Of a stretch of DNA of 7,122 nucleotides, positions 1 to 5,985 are shown piece after piece (the first letter of the stretch is position 1; each line of letters opens with the position of its first letter). Both the position numbers and the translations under genes were made by a program. The notes under the pieces are model-generated. The model made no database searches. It was not told the DNA's origin and worked only from the letters and a program-made list of their open reading frames with translations. Source of the DNA: Sulfurimonas sp. (GTDB lineage: Bacteria; Campylobacterota; Campylobacteria; Campylobacterales; Sulfurimonadaceae); contig JANTGV010000055.1 of NCBI GenBank assembly GCA_024762745.1, positions 1-7,122 of the forward strand, written 5' to 3'.

Positions 1-396
1 GGCTTAGTAAATAGAGATGTATTTGATGGTGTGTATCGTATTGATGAAATAGTTGGTATGGCTAAAGAGTATAAACATTTAGACCATACTACGGAAGATG
101 CTATAACACAAAAAGTTGCTTATCTGAAAGAAGATATAGAGTTTTCAGATTTAGATGAAGTTTTAAAATCTCTTCCTAAAAGTATTTATAGAGTTAAGGG
201 TGTCGTAAAAACAAAAGATGTTCCTAACCCAATTGTGATAAATTATTCATTCGGCAATGTTTCATATGATGAGCTAGATGAATATAAAGAGCCATCTATA
301 CTTATCTTTATAGGCGAAGCGATAGATAGTGATGTGAATTTATTAAATAATAAATTTGATTGTCTCAATGTTCCTCAGTTTAGAGTGAGTAAATAG
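1..396 (+). CDS. CobW/G3E-family GTPase, C-terminal part (5' end outside window)
   Basis: The reading frame is open from base 1, so the gene begins upstream and only the last 131 residues are present. The visible part resembles the CobW C-terminal domain: a Leu-Pro-x-x-Ile-x-Arg-Val-Lys-Gly-Val-Val stretch (RVKG encoded at 190-201), then a beta-rich segment ending in Ile-Leu-Ile-Phe-Ile-Gly (298-315), which matches the family's closing strand. The P-loop, switch motifs and CxCC-type metal-binding motif of G3E GTPases would lie in the missing N-terminal part and cannot be checked. Family members are cytoplasmic GTPases that act as metallochaperones or insert metals into enzymes or cofactors; which metal is served here cannot be told. 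A GTG at 31 could be read as a start but has no ribosome binding site and would begin mid-domain. The family call is reasonable; the function is not established. Confidence 0.62.
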   Translation, partial: GLVNRDVFDGVYRIDEIVGMAKEYKHLDHTTEDAITQKVAYLKEDIEFSDLDEVLKSLPKSIYRVKGVVKTKDVPNPIVINYSFGNVSYDELDEYKEPSILIFIGEAIDSDVNLLNNKFDCLNVPQFRVSK

Positions 397-442
397 TTCT
401 TGAAAGTGGTTTTAGTGCTGCTTGGCATTATCAAATTTAATA

Positions 443-521
443 GGTAACATTTAGAAATCTTATTCTAAATGTTACTATATGTATCATATTAGCTATCTCC
501 TCTGTTTTATTAAATGTTACC
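443..521. repeat. Three copies of GTAACATTTA (one forward, two inverted)
   Basis: GGTAACATTTA at 443-453 occurs as its exact inverse complement TAAATGTTACC at 511-521, and ten of those eleven bases also recur inverted at 466-475. The arrangement allows two mutually exclusive stems: 444-456 with 463-475, or 443-453 with 511-521. Whether it works at the RNA level (alternative folding) or as repeated binding sites for a regulator cannot be decided from sequence. Confidence 0.5.
444..475 (+). terminator. Perfect 13-bp hairpin, probable terminator of the CobW-like gene
   Basis: GTAACATTTAGAA (444-456) and TTCTAAATGTTAC (463-475) are exact inverse complements around a 6-nt loop, beginning 47 nt after the upstream stop codon. 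The position suits a transcription terminator, but the following sequence (TATATGTATCATATT) is only moderately U-rich, so termination may be weak. The left arm can also pair with a second copy of the right-arm sequence at 511-521, so an attenuator or a protein-binding site is an alternative. Confidence 0.45.
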
Positions 522-565
522 AGATTTAACAAACTGTTTTATATTAAACGATTAAAATTGAATTC

Positions 566-580
566 ATCTATATTATAGAT
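566..580. promoter_or_regulatory. Operator-like dyad, ATCTA-N5-TAGAT (distal copy)
   Basis: ATCTATATTATAGAT is a near-perfect palindrome with 7-bp arms around one central base. It shares half-sites with two dyads about 90 bp downstream (656-669 and 668-682) and lies just before a TATAAT hexamer at 593-598. A regulator binding site is inferred from symmetry, repetition and position; in such AT-rich DNA some palindromes are expected by chance. Confidence 0.35.
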
Positions 581-655
581 AATATTCGTTATTATAATTC
601 ATATTTTTCAATGATTTGAATGTAGTAGATGATACTTTCTGTCTGAAAAATTTAT

Positions 656-682
656 ATCTAATATTAGATCTACTAATTAGAT
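656..682. promoter_or_regulatory. Two overlapping operator-like dyads just upstream of the OFOR operon
   Basis: ATCTAATATTAGAT (656-669) is a perfect 14-bp palindrome. It overlaps ATCTA-N5-TAGAT (668-682), so the half-sites abut as TAGATCTA. TATATCTAAT (653-662) and ATTAGATATA (676-685) also form a 10-bp inverted repeat that could fold in RNA. If the TAGAAT at 684-689 is the -10 element, these dyads cover roughly the -40 to -14 region, as expected for an operator. No known regulator consensus was recognised. Confidence 0.4.
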
Positions 683-683
683 A

Positions 684-689
684 TAGAAT
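684..689 (+). promoter_or_regulatory. Candidate -10 element for the OFOR operon
   Basis: TAGAAT at 684-689 differs from TATAAT at one position, lies about 70 bp before the first gene of the operon and directly follows the dyad cluster. Campylobacterota sigma-70 promoters often lack a clear -35 box, so its absence is not decisive. The perfect TATAAT at 593-598 is a competing candidate giving a leader of about 150 nt. Confidence 0.3.
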
Positions 690-743
690 TTAAAAATGTT
701 TTATGCACTCTTTGTGTATTTTAAAAAACTTTTTCATAAATAT

Positions 744-749
744 AAGGAG
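744..749 (+). promoter_or_regulatory. Shine-Dalgarno fixing the start of the first OFOR-operon gene at 756
   Basis: AAGGAG lies six bases before the ATG at 756. The in-frame ATG at 696 would add 20 mostly hydrophobic and basic residues and has no purine-rich site in front of it, so 756 is the better start. Confidence 0.8.
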
Positions 750-755
750 TCAACT

Positions 756-1469
756 ATGACAAAGATAGTAACAGAAGGCCCGGCTGGGTATATGCCACAG
801 TCAGCACCAGAGATGGGAGTTGAGCTTTCAAAAGAAGGTGAAGCCTTACTTTACGGAAACTCTGTTTCTGAAGAAGAGGCAATGAGAGATGCAGCTCGTG
901 CATTACTTACAAAGAAGAATCCAACAATTTTCCCTGGTCCTCAAGTACTATGGGACTGGAAAGATGATGTAGCAGATAAAGCTGCAGCGATTTTAGATCT
1001 TGCATCTGAGATTCCAAACTGTAAAATCATTCCAATGCCAGATTATAGACCTAAATATCCAAAAATTGATGTTAAGGCAGAAATCAACCCAAATCATCCA
1101 AACTTAACAATCTTAGATAATAAAATTGATGCTTGTATTTTTGTAGGTGTTCATTGTCACTACGCAAATCTTTCATTAAGAATGATCCGTGCTGGTACTA
1201 GCTGTTATACAGTAGCTTTATGTGCTTATATGGGACATGAAGAAGCTATGGCATCAATTAGAGATGTACATGCATCTAATGTTTTAAAATTCAGAGACAT
1301 CGTTATTGAAGAGAGAAACAAACTAGGAATTGAGTGGACAGCTACTCTACCACCTGAAAATCCATCTTTAGAAAAAGAAGATTTCACTACATTAGCACCT
1401 GCGGATTATGGAGAGTATAGAAGTCTCATCATGACCAAAAAAGGTGAACATGTTACTGACGTTGAATAA
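756..1469 (+). CDS. Accessory subunit of five-subunit OFOR, CO dehydrogenase beta/epsilon-like
   Basis: This 237-residue cytoplasmic protein resembles the 'carbon monoxide dehydrogenase beta subunit family' proteins that accompany OFOR genes in rTCA bacteria such as Aquificales. Family members are related to the small nucleotide-fold subunit of archaeal ACDS/CODH complexes. Visible features are a Phe-Pro-Gly-Pro-Gln turn (residues 59-63) followed by Trp-Asp-Trp and a helix, then a core strand Ile-Phe-Val-Gly-Val-His-Cys-His-Tyr (128-136), consistent with an NAD/FAD-type Rossmann-like fold. Cysteines at 89, 127, 134, 150 and 156 do not form a ferredoxin motif. No CO dehydrogenase catalytic subunit is nearby, so a role in CO oxidation is not supported. 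It is first in the operon, 12 nt ahead of the alpha gene, with that gene's Shine-Dalgarno overlapping its stop codon. Probably the fifth (epsilon-type) subunit; its biochemical role is unknown. The protein is taken from 756, not 696. Confidence 0.72.
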   Translation: MTKIVTEGPAGYMPQSAPEMGVELSKEGEALLYGNSVSEEEAMRDAARALLTKKNPTIFPGPQVLWDWKDDVADKAAAILDLASEIPNCKIIPMPDYRPKYPKIDVKAEINPNHPNLTILDNKIDACIFVGVHCHYANLSLRMIRAGTSCYTVALCAYMGHEEAMASIRDVHASNVLKFRDIVIEERNKLGIEWTATLPPENPSLEKEDFTTLAPADYGEYRSLIMTKKGEHVTDVE

Positions 1470-1481
1470 AGGAGAAATTAG

Positions 1482-2666
1482 ATGAGTCCAAATACAAGAC
1501 CAACCCCAGAAAAAGAACTAGTAGATATAAACTACCTGTTAAAAGAAGCTCCAAGAGAGAAAAACTTTATTACAGGTGCTCAAGCGATGGCGGAAGCTGT
1601 TAAAAGAGCAAATGTTGATATGGCAATTGCTTATCCAATTACACCACAATCTGAAGTAATGCACCTTGTAGGTGATATTTATGCACAAGGCCATATTAAA
1701 GAGTACTACAGAGCTGAAGAAGAGCTTGGTACAATGTCAGCTATCGCTGGTGCTGCTAGAGCAGGTGTACGTCTGTTTACTGCGACATCAGGTCCAGGTT
1801 TATTACGTGGTTTAGAAGCGATTGTTTCATGGCCAGGTCACCGTGTACCAGCTGTACTTGGTATCTTAACTCGTGTTGTTAATGCACCGTTATCAATTCA
1901 GCCTGATAATATTGAAATGGCATACATGATGCACTGTGGTGCTGTTATGTTACATGCTGAAAATCAACAGGATACATTTGACTTCACATTAGCAGCATTT
2001 GCTATTACTGAAAAAGTTGATGTTTATGTACCGGTAGCTGTTGCAACTGAAGGTTTCTTCGTTACACACGCAAAAGGTTATGTTGATATGACTGATGAGA
2101 AACTTGCTCTTCATAATTTCGATCCAATTGCTGCTCCAGTACCAGCTATGGATAATGAAACACCACCAGCAAGAATCCAAAGAGATGCTCCTGTTCAAAA
2201 GTCAAACTTTATGAGTTATTTAATTCATTCAGTATGGCAACAAGAGATTTGGGACTCTAACAGACGTGCAATGAAATATATCTATGAGTATCTTGGTGGA
2301 CCAATTGAGGTTCAAAACCCAGAAGCTGATGTATTTGTTGTTGCTTCTGGTTGTGCAGCTGCACAAGCAAGAGAAGCATGGAGATATGCACAAGAAGATG
2401 GCTTAAGCGTTGGTTTAATCAAAGTTAGAGCAATCAGACCATTCCCGGTAAATGAAATCAGAGAAGCAGCTAAGAATGCTAAGGCATTAATTGTTCCTGA
2501 ACACAACATTATCGGTTGGTTATGTAAAGAAGTTAAAGCATCAATTCCAAATGGTGGTATTGTTGTTGAAGGTCCACGTGTATACGGTGGTATGACACTT
2601 CCAGTTGAGTTAATCATGAAAGAAATTCATACTGCTCTTGGATTAGAGTACGATCTAAAATTATAA
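1482..2666 (+). CDS. porA: 2-oxoacid:ferredoxin oxidoreductase alpha subunit (PorA-like)
   Basis: The 394-residue alpha subunit forms the 2-oxoacid site with beta and, in the rTCA direction, would help carboxylate acetyl-CoA to pyruvate. The N-terminal pyrimidine-binding domain carries Tyr-Pro-Ile-Thr-Pro-Gln-Ser-Glu (51-58; Thr54 is the likely substrate-contacting threonine), a double-Glu stretch at 79-81, and Thr-Ala-Thr-Ser-Gly-Pro-Gly-Leu (100-107). Arg131 likely matches the arginine that contacts the substrate carboxylate in pyruvate:ferredoxin oxidoreductase. A C-terminal transketolase-like domain follows from about 280, with an Arg-Pro-Phe-Pro motif. Length is normal for PorA (about 390-410). 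AAAGGAG at 1468-1474 overlaps the previous stop and supports the start. Residues 1-27 form a charged leader ahead of the usual domain beginning. The overall pattern is closer to PorA than KorA/OorA, but 2-oxoglutarate cannot be excluded; the symbol follows that preference. Confidence 0.85.
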   Translation: MSPNTRPTPEKELVDINYLLKEAPREKNFITGAQAMAEAVKRANVDMAIAYPITPQSEVMHLVGDIYAQGHIKEYYRAEEELGTMSAIAGAARAGVRLFTATSGPGLLRGLEAIVSWPGHRVPAVLGILTRVVNAPLSIQPDNIEMAYMMHCGAVMLHAENQQDTFDFTLAAFAITEKVDVYVPVAVATEGFFVTHAKGYVDMTDEKLALHNFDPIAAPVPAMDNETPPARIQRDAPVQKSNFMSYLIHSVWQQEIWDSNRRAMKYIYEYLGGPIEVQNPEADVFVVASGCAAAQAREAWRYAQEDGLSVGLIKVRAIRPFPVNEIREAAKNAKALIVPEHNIIGWLCKEVKASIPNGGIVVEGPRVYGGMTLPVELIMKEIHTALGLEYDLKL

Positions 2667-2678
2667 TAAGGGGATAAC

Positions 2679-3584
2679 ATGAGTTTAAAGTATATAACTC
2701 CGGCAGAGAGATTTAAAAAATATTTGCCAAAAGATTATGTTGAGTTAGTTGACTATGGTCCATTCGGTAAGACTCAAGAAGAAGCTGGTCCAGGTAATAT
2801 GGGTCAATTTAAAGAGTTAATTGAAGAGCACCCAATGTGTTCTGGTTGTTGGATGGCATATTACATCAGATTGATTTTTGCGTCATTGCCAAACCCTGAA
2901 GAGACTGTAACATTAGGTACAGCTGGTTGTGGTCGTCTTGCGATTTCTCAAGCTGCAGTTCCATTTATTTATGGTAACTATGGTGACCAAAATGCTATGG
3001 CTTCTGGTTTAACACGTGCATTTAGATTGCGTTTTCCAGATAAGCATAAAGATGTTATTACTATCGCTGGTGACGGTGGTACTATGGATATCGGTTTCTC
3101 AATGACTATGCACTCATGGATTCGTGGTGAAAAATTCACTACAATCATGCTTGATAACGAAGTTTATGGAAACACTGGTGGACAAGAGTCTGGTATGTCT
3201 CCAAAAGGTGCTGTACTTAAGATGGCTCCACTTGGTAAAAAGGGTGAAAAAATGCCTGCTACATCTTTAGCACAAGCTGCTGGTTGTGTGTACACAGTAA
3301 GAATGTCACCAACTAACATTAAAAAAGCTGCTAAGATTATCAGAAGAGCAATCTTTGTTGCAAGAGAAGTTGGTCCAACTTTCATTCATGCATATACTTC
3401 ATGTAATATTGAGTATTCAATTCCTACTGAAGATGTATTTGCAGATGCAAAAGAGAAAGAGAAAACTCGTTTTCAATTCGAAGAGTACATGACTGATGCT
3501 GCTAAAGAAGTAATTGAAAGAGTAGAAGAAGAAGAAAAAGCAGCTAGAAAAGCAAGAAAAGCTGCTACAGCGGAGGCAAACTAA
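2679..3584 (+). CDS. porB: 2-oxoacid:ferredoxin oxidoreductase beta subunit, TPP- and [4Fe-4S]-binding (PorB-like)
   Basis: The 301-residue beta subunit binds thiamine diphosphate and the proximal [4Fe-4S] cluster. Cluster ligands are visible as Cys-Ser-Gly-Cys (54 and 57), Cys84 in Gly-Thr-Ala-Gly-Cys-Gly, and Cys242, matching the four-cysteine PorB pattern. The TPP/Mg2+ motif is Gly-Asp-Gly-Gly (131-134) followed by Asp159-Asn160-Glu-Val-Tyr-Gly-Asn-Thr-Gly-Gly-Gln. Together with alpha it makes the decarboxylating/carboxylating active site in the cytoplasm. After about residue 255 comes a strongly charged Lys/Glu/Ala-rich tail ending in a probable amphipathic helix, longer than in minimal PorB proteins and of unknown role. 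The gene follows alpha by 12 nt behind AAGGGGA (2668-2674); its last codons contain the GGAGG ribosome binding site of the gamma gene. Confidence 0.88.
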   Translation: MSLKYITPAERFKKYLPKDYVELVDYGPFGKTQEEAGPGNMGQFKELIEEHPMCSGCWMAYYIRLIFASLPNPEETVTLGTAGCGRLAISQAAVPFIYGNYGDQNAMASGLTRAFRLRFPDKHKDVITIAGDGGTMDIGFSMTMHSWIRGEKFTTIMLDNEVYGNTGGQESGMSPKGAVLKMAPLGKKGEKMPATSLAQAAGCVYTVRMSPTNIKKAAKIIRRAIFVAREVGPTFIHAYTSCNIEYSIPTEDVFADAKEKEKTRFQFEEYMTDAAKEVIERVEEEEKAARKARKAATAEAN

Positions 3585-3585
3585 G

Positions 3586-4290
3586 ATGGCAACTGAAAAA
3601 ACAAGATATAATATACGTATCTCTGGATTAGGTGGGCAAGGTGTTGTAACAACAGCACACATCCTTGGTGCTACTATGGATAATGCTGGTAAATATGCTT
3701 CACTTGTACCATTCTTTGGTTCAGAAAAACGTATGGCGCCAGTTGAAGCATATGTACGTGCTTCTAATCAACCAATTTATGAAGTTGGTGAAGTTGTTTA
3801 TCCAGATATTATTATGATCTACCATTCACAAGTTGTTACACATGGTAAATCATACACGATGCCTTTTTATACAGGTTTAAAGCCAAACAGTTTAATTATT
3901 ATTAATACAGACTTTGATGTTCTTACTGAAGAAGATCAAAAAGTATTAAAAGAATTAAACGCAACTGTTGTTCAGTTTGACGCAACTGCATTAGCAATGA
4001 AAATTGCTGGTACTGAGCTTGCTACAAATATGGCAATGATGGGTATGCTGCTTGGTCTTACAAAACTTGTAACAGAAGAAAATATTGAAGCAGCGGTTAG
4101 AGAGCGTTTCCTAGGAACTTCTTTTGTTGCTTCTGGTGGTACTGCTGCTCTGGATTCAGCTATTGAGAAAAAGTTCAAGAAAAAAGAACAATTACTAGCT
4201 GCTAATATGGAAGTTATTAATAAAACTTTTGAAATGGCAGACTCTGTAGATATTACTGGTGATGAGTTAATCGTTAGATTCTCAATATAA
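3586..4290 (+). CDS. porG: 2-oxoacid:ferredoxin oxidoreductase gamma subunit (PorG-like)
   Basis: This 234-residue protein is the gamma (catalytic-domain III type) subunit. The hallmark N-terminal motif Gly-Leu-Gly-Gly-Gln-Gly-Val-Val-Thr-Thr (14-23) is followed by Phe-Phe-Gly-Ser-Glu-Lys-Arg-Met-Ala-Pro-Val-Glu-Ala (43-55), the counterpart of the usual GxERRGxPV segment. Here Met replaces the typical Gly of that segment. Gamma packs against alpha/beta and contributes to CoA binding in OFOR structures. At 234 residues it is longer than typical stand-alone gamma subunits (about 180-190); the extra length is mainly a Lys-rich C-terminal extension from about 190. Only one base separates it from the beta stop codon, with GGAGG at 3572-3576 inside the beta gene, so translational coupling is likely, suiting equimolar subunits. 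Confidence 0.86.
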   Translation: MATEKTRYNIRISGLGGQGVVTTAHILGATMDNAGKYASLVPFFGSEKRMAPVEAYVRASNQPIYEVGEVVYPDIIMIYHSQVVTHGKSYTMPFYTGLKPNSLIIINTDFDVLTEEDQKVLKELNATVVQFDATALAMKIAGTELATNMAMMGMLLGLTKLVTEENIEAAVRERFLGTSFVASGGTAALDSAIEKKFKKKEQLLAANMEVINKTFEMADSVDITGDELIVRFSI

Positions 4291-4302
4291 GGAAGGAAAT
4301 AA

Positions 4303-4527
4303 ATGTATTATGTAGCAAAAGTAAATTCAGATATGTGTGCTGAGTACAAGTGTAATACTTGTACATTATATTGTCCAGAAGCAAATACGCTAATGTTCGA
4401 TAAAGTGGGAAATACATCTTGGGTAGATGAAGATAGATGTAAAGGGTGTGCACTTTGTGTATATGTATGTACTGATATGCTTGATCGTAACTGTATTACA
4501 ATGGAAATGGCTGGTCACGAAGACTAA
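4303..4527 (+). CDS. porD: OFOR small ferredoxin subunit with two [4Fe-4S] motifs (PorD-like)
   Basis: A 74-residue two-cluster ferredoxin-like protein, the last gene of the operon and the likely electron-transfer (delta) subunit linking the OFOR core to soluble ferredoxin. Nine cysteines are present. Motif 1 is C12-x4-C17-x2-C20-x3-C24-Pro; motif 2 is C46-x2-C49-x2-C52-x3-C56; C64 is extra. Motif 2 has the classic spacing but is followed by Thr, not Pro. Motif 1 has x4 where bacterial 2[4Fe-4S] ferredoxins usually have x2. In the ferredoxin fold each cluster would take three ligands from one motif and its fourth from the other (C56 and C24). It starts 12 nt after gamma behind GGAAGGA (4291-4297) and is followed within 15 nt by the operon terminator. 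A stand-alone ferredoxin is possible, but the context strongly favours a subunit. Confidence 0.84.
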   Translation: MYYVAKVNSDMCAEYKCNTCTLYCPEANTLMFDKVGNTSWVDEDRCKGCALCVYVCTDMLDRNCITMEMAGHED

Positions 4528-4539
4528 TATATTTCACTA

Positions 4540-4596
4540 ATCTGATAGAGTTACCTTTTAGGTGGCTCTATTAGATACTTCTTATTCTTATTTTTT
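4540..4596 (+). terminator. Rho-independent terminator of the OFOR operon
   Basis: Bases 4540-4555 pair along their whole length with 4561-4576 around a TTTTA loop, giving a 16-bp stem that includes three G-U pairs. Those wobbles pair only in the + strand transcript and would be A-C mismatches in the opposite RNA, so the terminator is oriented for the operon. A T-rich tail ending in TTTTTT (4591-4596) follows. Confidence 0.88.
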
Positions 4597-4692
4597 AAAA
4601 GATAATTCACTCTGAATAATAAACTTCATATTTAAAACATTAATTTAACTAATTTATTTTCGACTATTTAAAAAGTTATTTTTAGACAATAA

Positions 4693-4701
4693 TGCTAAAA
4701 T
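4693..4701 (+). promoter_or_regulatory. Extended -10 promoter of tig
   Basis: TGCTAAAAT (TGn plus TAAAAT) lies 27 bp before the tig GTG and gives a predicted leader of about 20 nt. T-rich sequence upstream (4676-4683) and no clear -35 box fit the Campylobacterota housekeeping promoter style. It lies between the OFOR terminator and tig, so tig starts a separate transcription unit. Confidence 0.6.
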
Positions 4702-4716
4702 TACATCATTAAAATC

Positions 4717-4723
4717 AAAAGGA
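4717..4723 (+). promoter_or_regulatory. Shine-Dalgarno fixing the GTG start of tig
   Basis: AAAAGGA ends five bases before the GTG at 4729. The start codon is non-ATG, but the spacing and the agreement with the expected trigger factor N-terminus (a beta strand beginning Lys-Val-Thr-Val-Glu) make it convincing. Confidence 0.75.
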
Positions 4724-4728
4724 TTATA

Positions 4729-5985
4729 GTGAAAGTTACAGTAGAAAAGATTGATGACATAAACTTCACAATAAGTGGTACAGTTGAAAATAGTATCATA
4801 GAAGAAAAAGTTAATAAACTAAAAGAAGAAATAGCTAAAGATGAAAATAGTGATGCTTCGAATGATGAAAAAGTTCAGCAAGATGCCGCAGGTCAAGCAT
4901 TCAAAGAGTTTATAGATGCAGGTATAAAAGAGGCTGGGATAGATGTAGAAACACTATTAGGACAACCAGCACTGAAAAAATACGAACAGCAAGATGGCAA
5001 TATCTATTTTGAAGTAGAATTGTCAACAAGTCCGGATATAGATGTAAATATTGAATATAAAGATGTAGTACCAAGTTTTACGAAGCCAATAGCTGATCCT
5101 CAAGAGGTGGAAAAAAAGCTTATTGAATTTGCTACAAAGCAAGCACCATTTAAAAAAATAGAAAAAGCGAAGCCTGTTGAAGATGGAGATGTAGCTGTTA
5201 TTGACTTTACAGGGTATATAGATGATAAACTTTTCGAGGGTGGAAGTGCTGAAAAGTTTAATCTGAAAGTTGGATCTAAAACATTTATCCCAGGTTTTGA
5301 AGAACAACTTATTGGTATGGAGTATGGCGAAGAAAAAACAGTTCTTGTTACTTTTCCAGAAGATTATCAAGCAGAAGACTTAGCAGGTAAAGAGACAAAA
5401 TTCATCGTAAAACTTCACGAAATTCAGGAGCAAATTCCTGAGACACCAGATGATGCTTTTGCACAAAGAATTTTAAGCGATCCAAAAGCAACACTAGATA
5501 CGCTTAAGGAGAAACTAGCAGAGCAAATTACATCTGAAGAAGTTTCAAAGATTTATATGGCAGAGTTAAAACCAAAAATTGTAACAGGGTTACTTGCAAA
5601 ATTTGATTTTACATTACCAAATAACATAGTTGAGCAAGAGATTGATGCTAAGGTAAGTGAAAAGTCAAGATCATTTAGTGAAGAGCAACATAAAACTTAT
5701 AAAGAAGATAAGGGCAAATTTATGGAGCTTAGAGAATCAATGCGAGAAGAGGCAAGAAAAAGTATTAAAACTGCATTAATTGTTGAAGCTTTAGCTAAAA
5801 AAGAGGGTATAGAGGTTCATGAACAAGAAGTACATGCAGCGCTTGGCTATCAAGCTATGATGACAGGGCAAGATGCGCAAGAACTAGTAAAATATTATGA
5901 AGATAACAACCTGATGACGTCTGCAAAAATGGGGTTGACTGAGGACAAGCTATTTGGTGTGATGCTTGGATTCCACAATAATTAG
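4729..5985 (+). CDS. tig: Trigger factor, ribosome-associated chaperone/peptidyl-prolyl isomerase, lacking the GFRxGxxP signature
   Basis: The 418-residue protein has trigger factor architecture (E. coli 432). Residues 1-115 match the N-terminal domain. Residues about 152-236 form the FKBP-type PPIase domain, with Asp-Phe-Thr-Gly-Tyr (159-163), Phe-Glu-Gly-Gly (169-172), Phe-Ile-Pro-Gly-Phe-Glu (186-191) and Phe-Pro-Glu-Asp-Tyr. The rest is the helical, substrate-cradling C-terminal domain. Trigger factor binds near the ribosomal exit tunnel and shields nascent chains. Unusually, the docking signature between helices 1 and 2 of the N domain (GFRKGKVP in E. coli at about 43-50) is absent: residues 37-52 are an acidic, polar stretch (Lys-Asp-Glu-Asn-Ser-Asp-Ala-Ser-Asn-Asp). 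The frame is otherwise intact with no sign of decay. Tig is often followed by clpP in other bacteria; here an LRR gene follows after 17 nt. Identity is secure; ribosome binding is questionable. Confidence 0.93.
   Translation: MKVTVEKIDDINFTISGTVENSIIEEKVNKLKEEIAKDENSDASNDEKVQQDAAGQAFKEFIDAGIKEAGIDVETLLGQPALKKYEQQDGNIYFEVELSTSPDIDVNIEYKDVVPSFTKPIADPQEVEKKLIEFATKQAPFKKIEKAKPVEDGDVAVIDFTGYIDDKLFEGGSAEKFNLKVGSKTFIPGFEEQLIGMEYGEEKTVLVTFPEDYQAEDLAGKETKFIVKLHEIQEQIPETPDDAFAQRILSDPKATLDTLKEKLAEQITSEEVSKIYMAELKPKIVTGLLAKFDFTLPNNIVEQEIDAKVSEKSRSFSEEQHKTYKEDKGKFMELRESMREEARKSIKTALIVEALAKKEGIEVHEQEVHAALGYQAMMTGQDAQELVKYYEDNNLMTSAKMGLTEDKLFGVMLGFHNN

Larger units (their letters stand above)
397..755. other. 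Gene-free AT-rich regulatory region between the CobW-like gene and the OFOR operon
   Basis: These 359 bases contain no convincing gene on either strand. They hold a 13-bp perfect hairpin (444-475), an additional inverted copy of its stem sequence (511-521), three dyads with ATCTA and TAGAT half-sites (566-580, 656-669, 668-682), a perfect TATAAT at 593-598 and a TAGAAT at 684-689. The length is large for a genome that otherwise packs genes closely, which suggests a regulated promoter region for the operon starting at 756. No tRNA, known riboswitch or IS end was recognised. Confidence 0.7.

Noticed and set aside
696..755. Upstream in-frame ATG adding 20 residues (MFYALFVY...) to the first OFOR-operon protein
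   Set aside because: No ribosome binding site precedes 696, while AAGGAG sits at the proper distance from the ATG at 756. The added residues are encoded in leader-like AT-rich DNA and look like a spurious hydrophobic extension.
756..1469. A CO dehydrogenase or acetyl-CoA synthase pathway, suggested by the CODH-like first subunit
   Set aside because: No catalytic CODH/ACS subunit or Ni-Fe-S cysteine pattern is present; the other four genes are a complete OFOR, so the resemblance is at the fold/family level.
2312..2617. 101-codon open frame on the minus strand inside the alpha gene
   Set aside because: It lies wholly antisense to a well-supported gene, has no recognisable domain and is explained by codon bias of the + strand gene. 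The same applies to minus-strand frames at 1989-2198, 3164-3385, 3417-3662 and 3972-4178.
5023..5370. 115-codon open frame on the minus strand inside tig
   Set aside because: The translation is rich in Phe, Ile, Lys and Tyr as expected for the complement of AT-rich coding sequence, has no ribosome site, and overlaps the conserved PPIase domain of tig.
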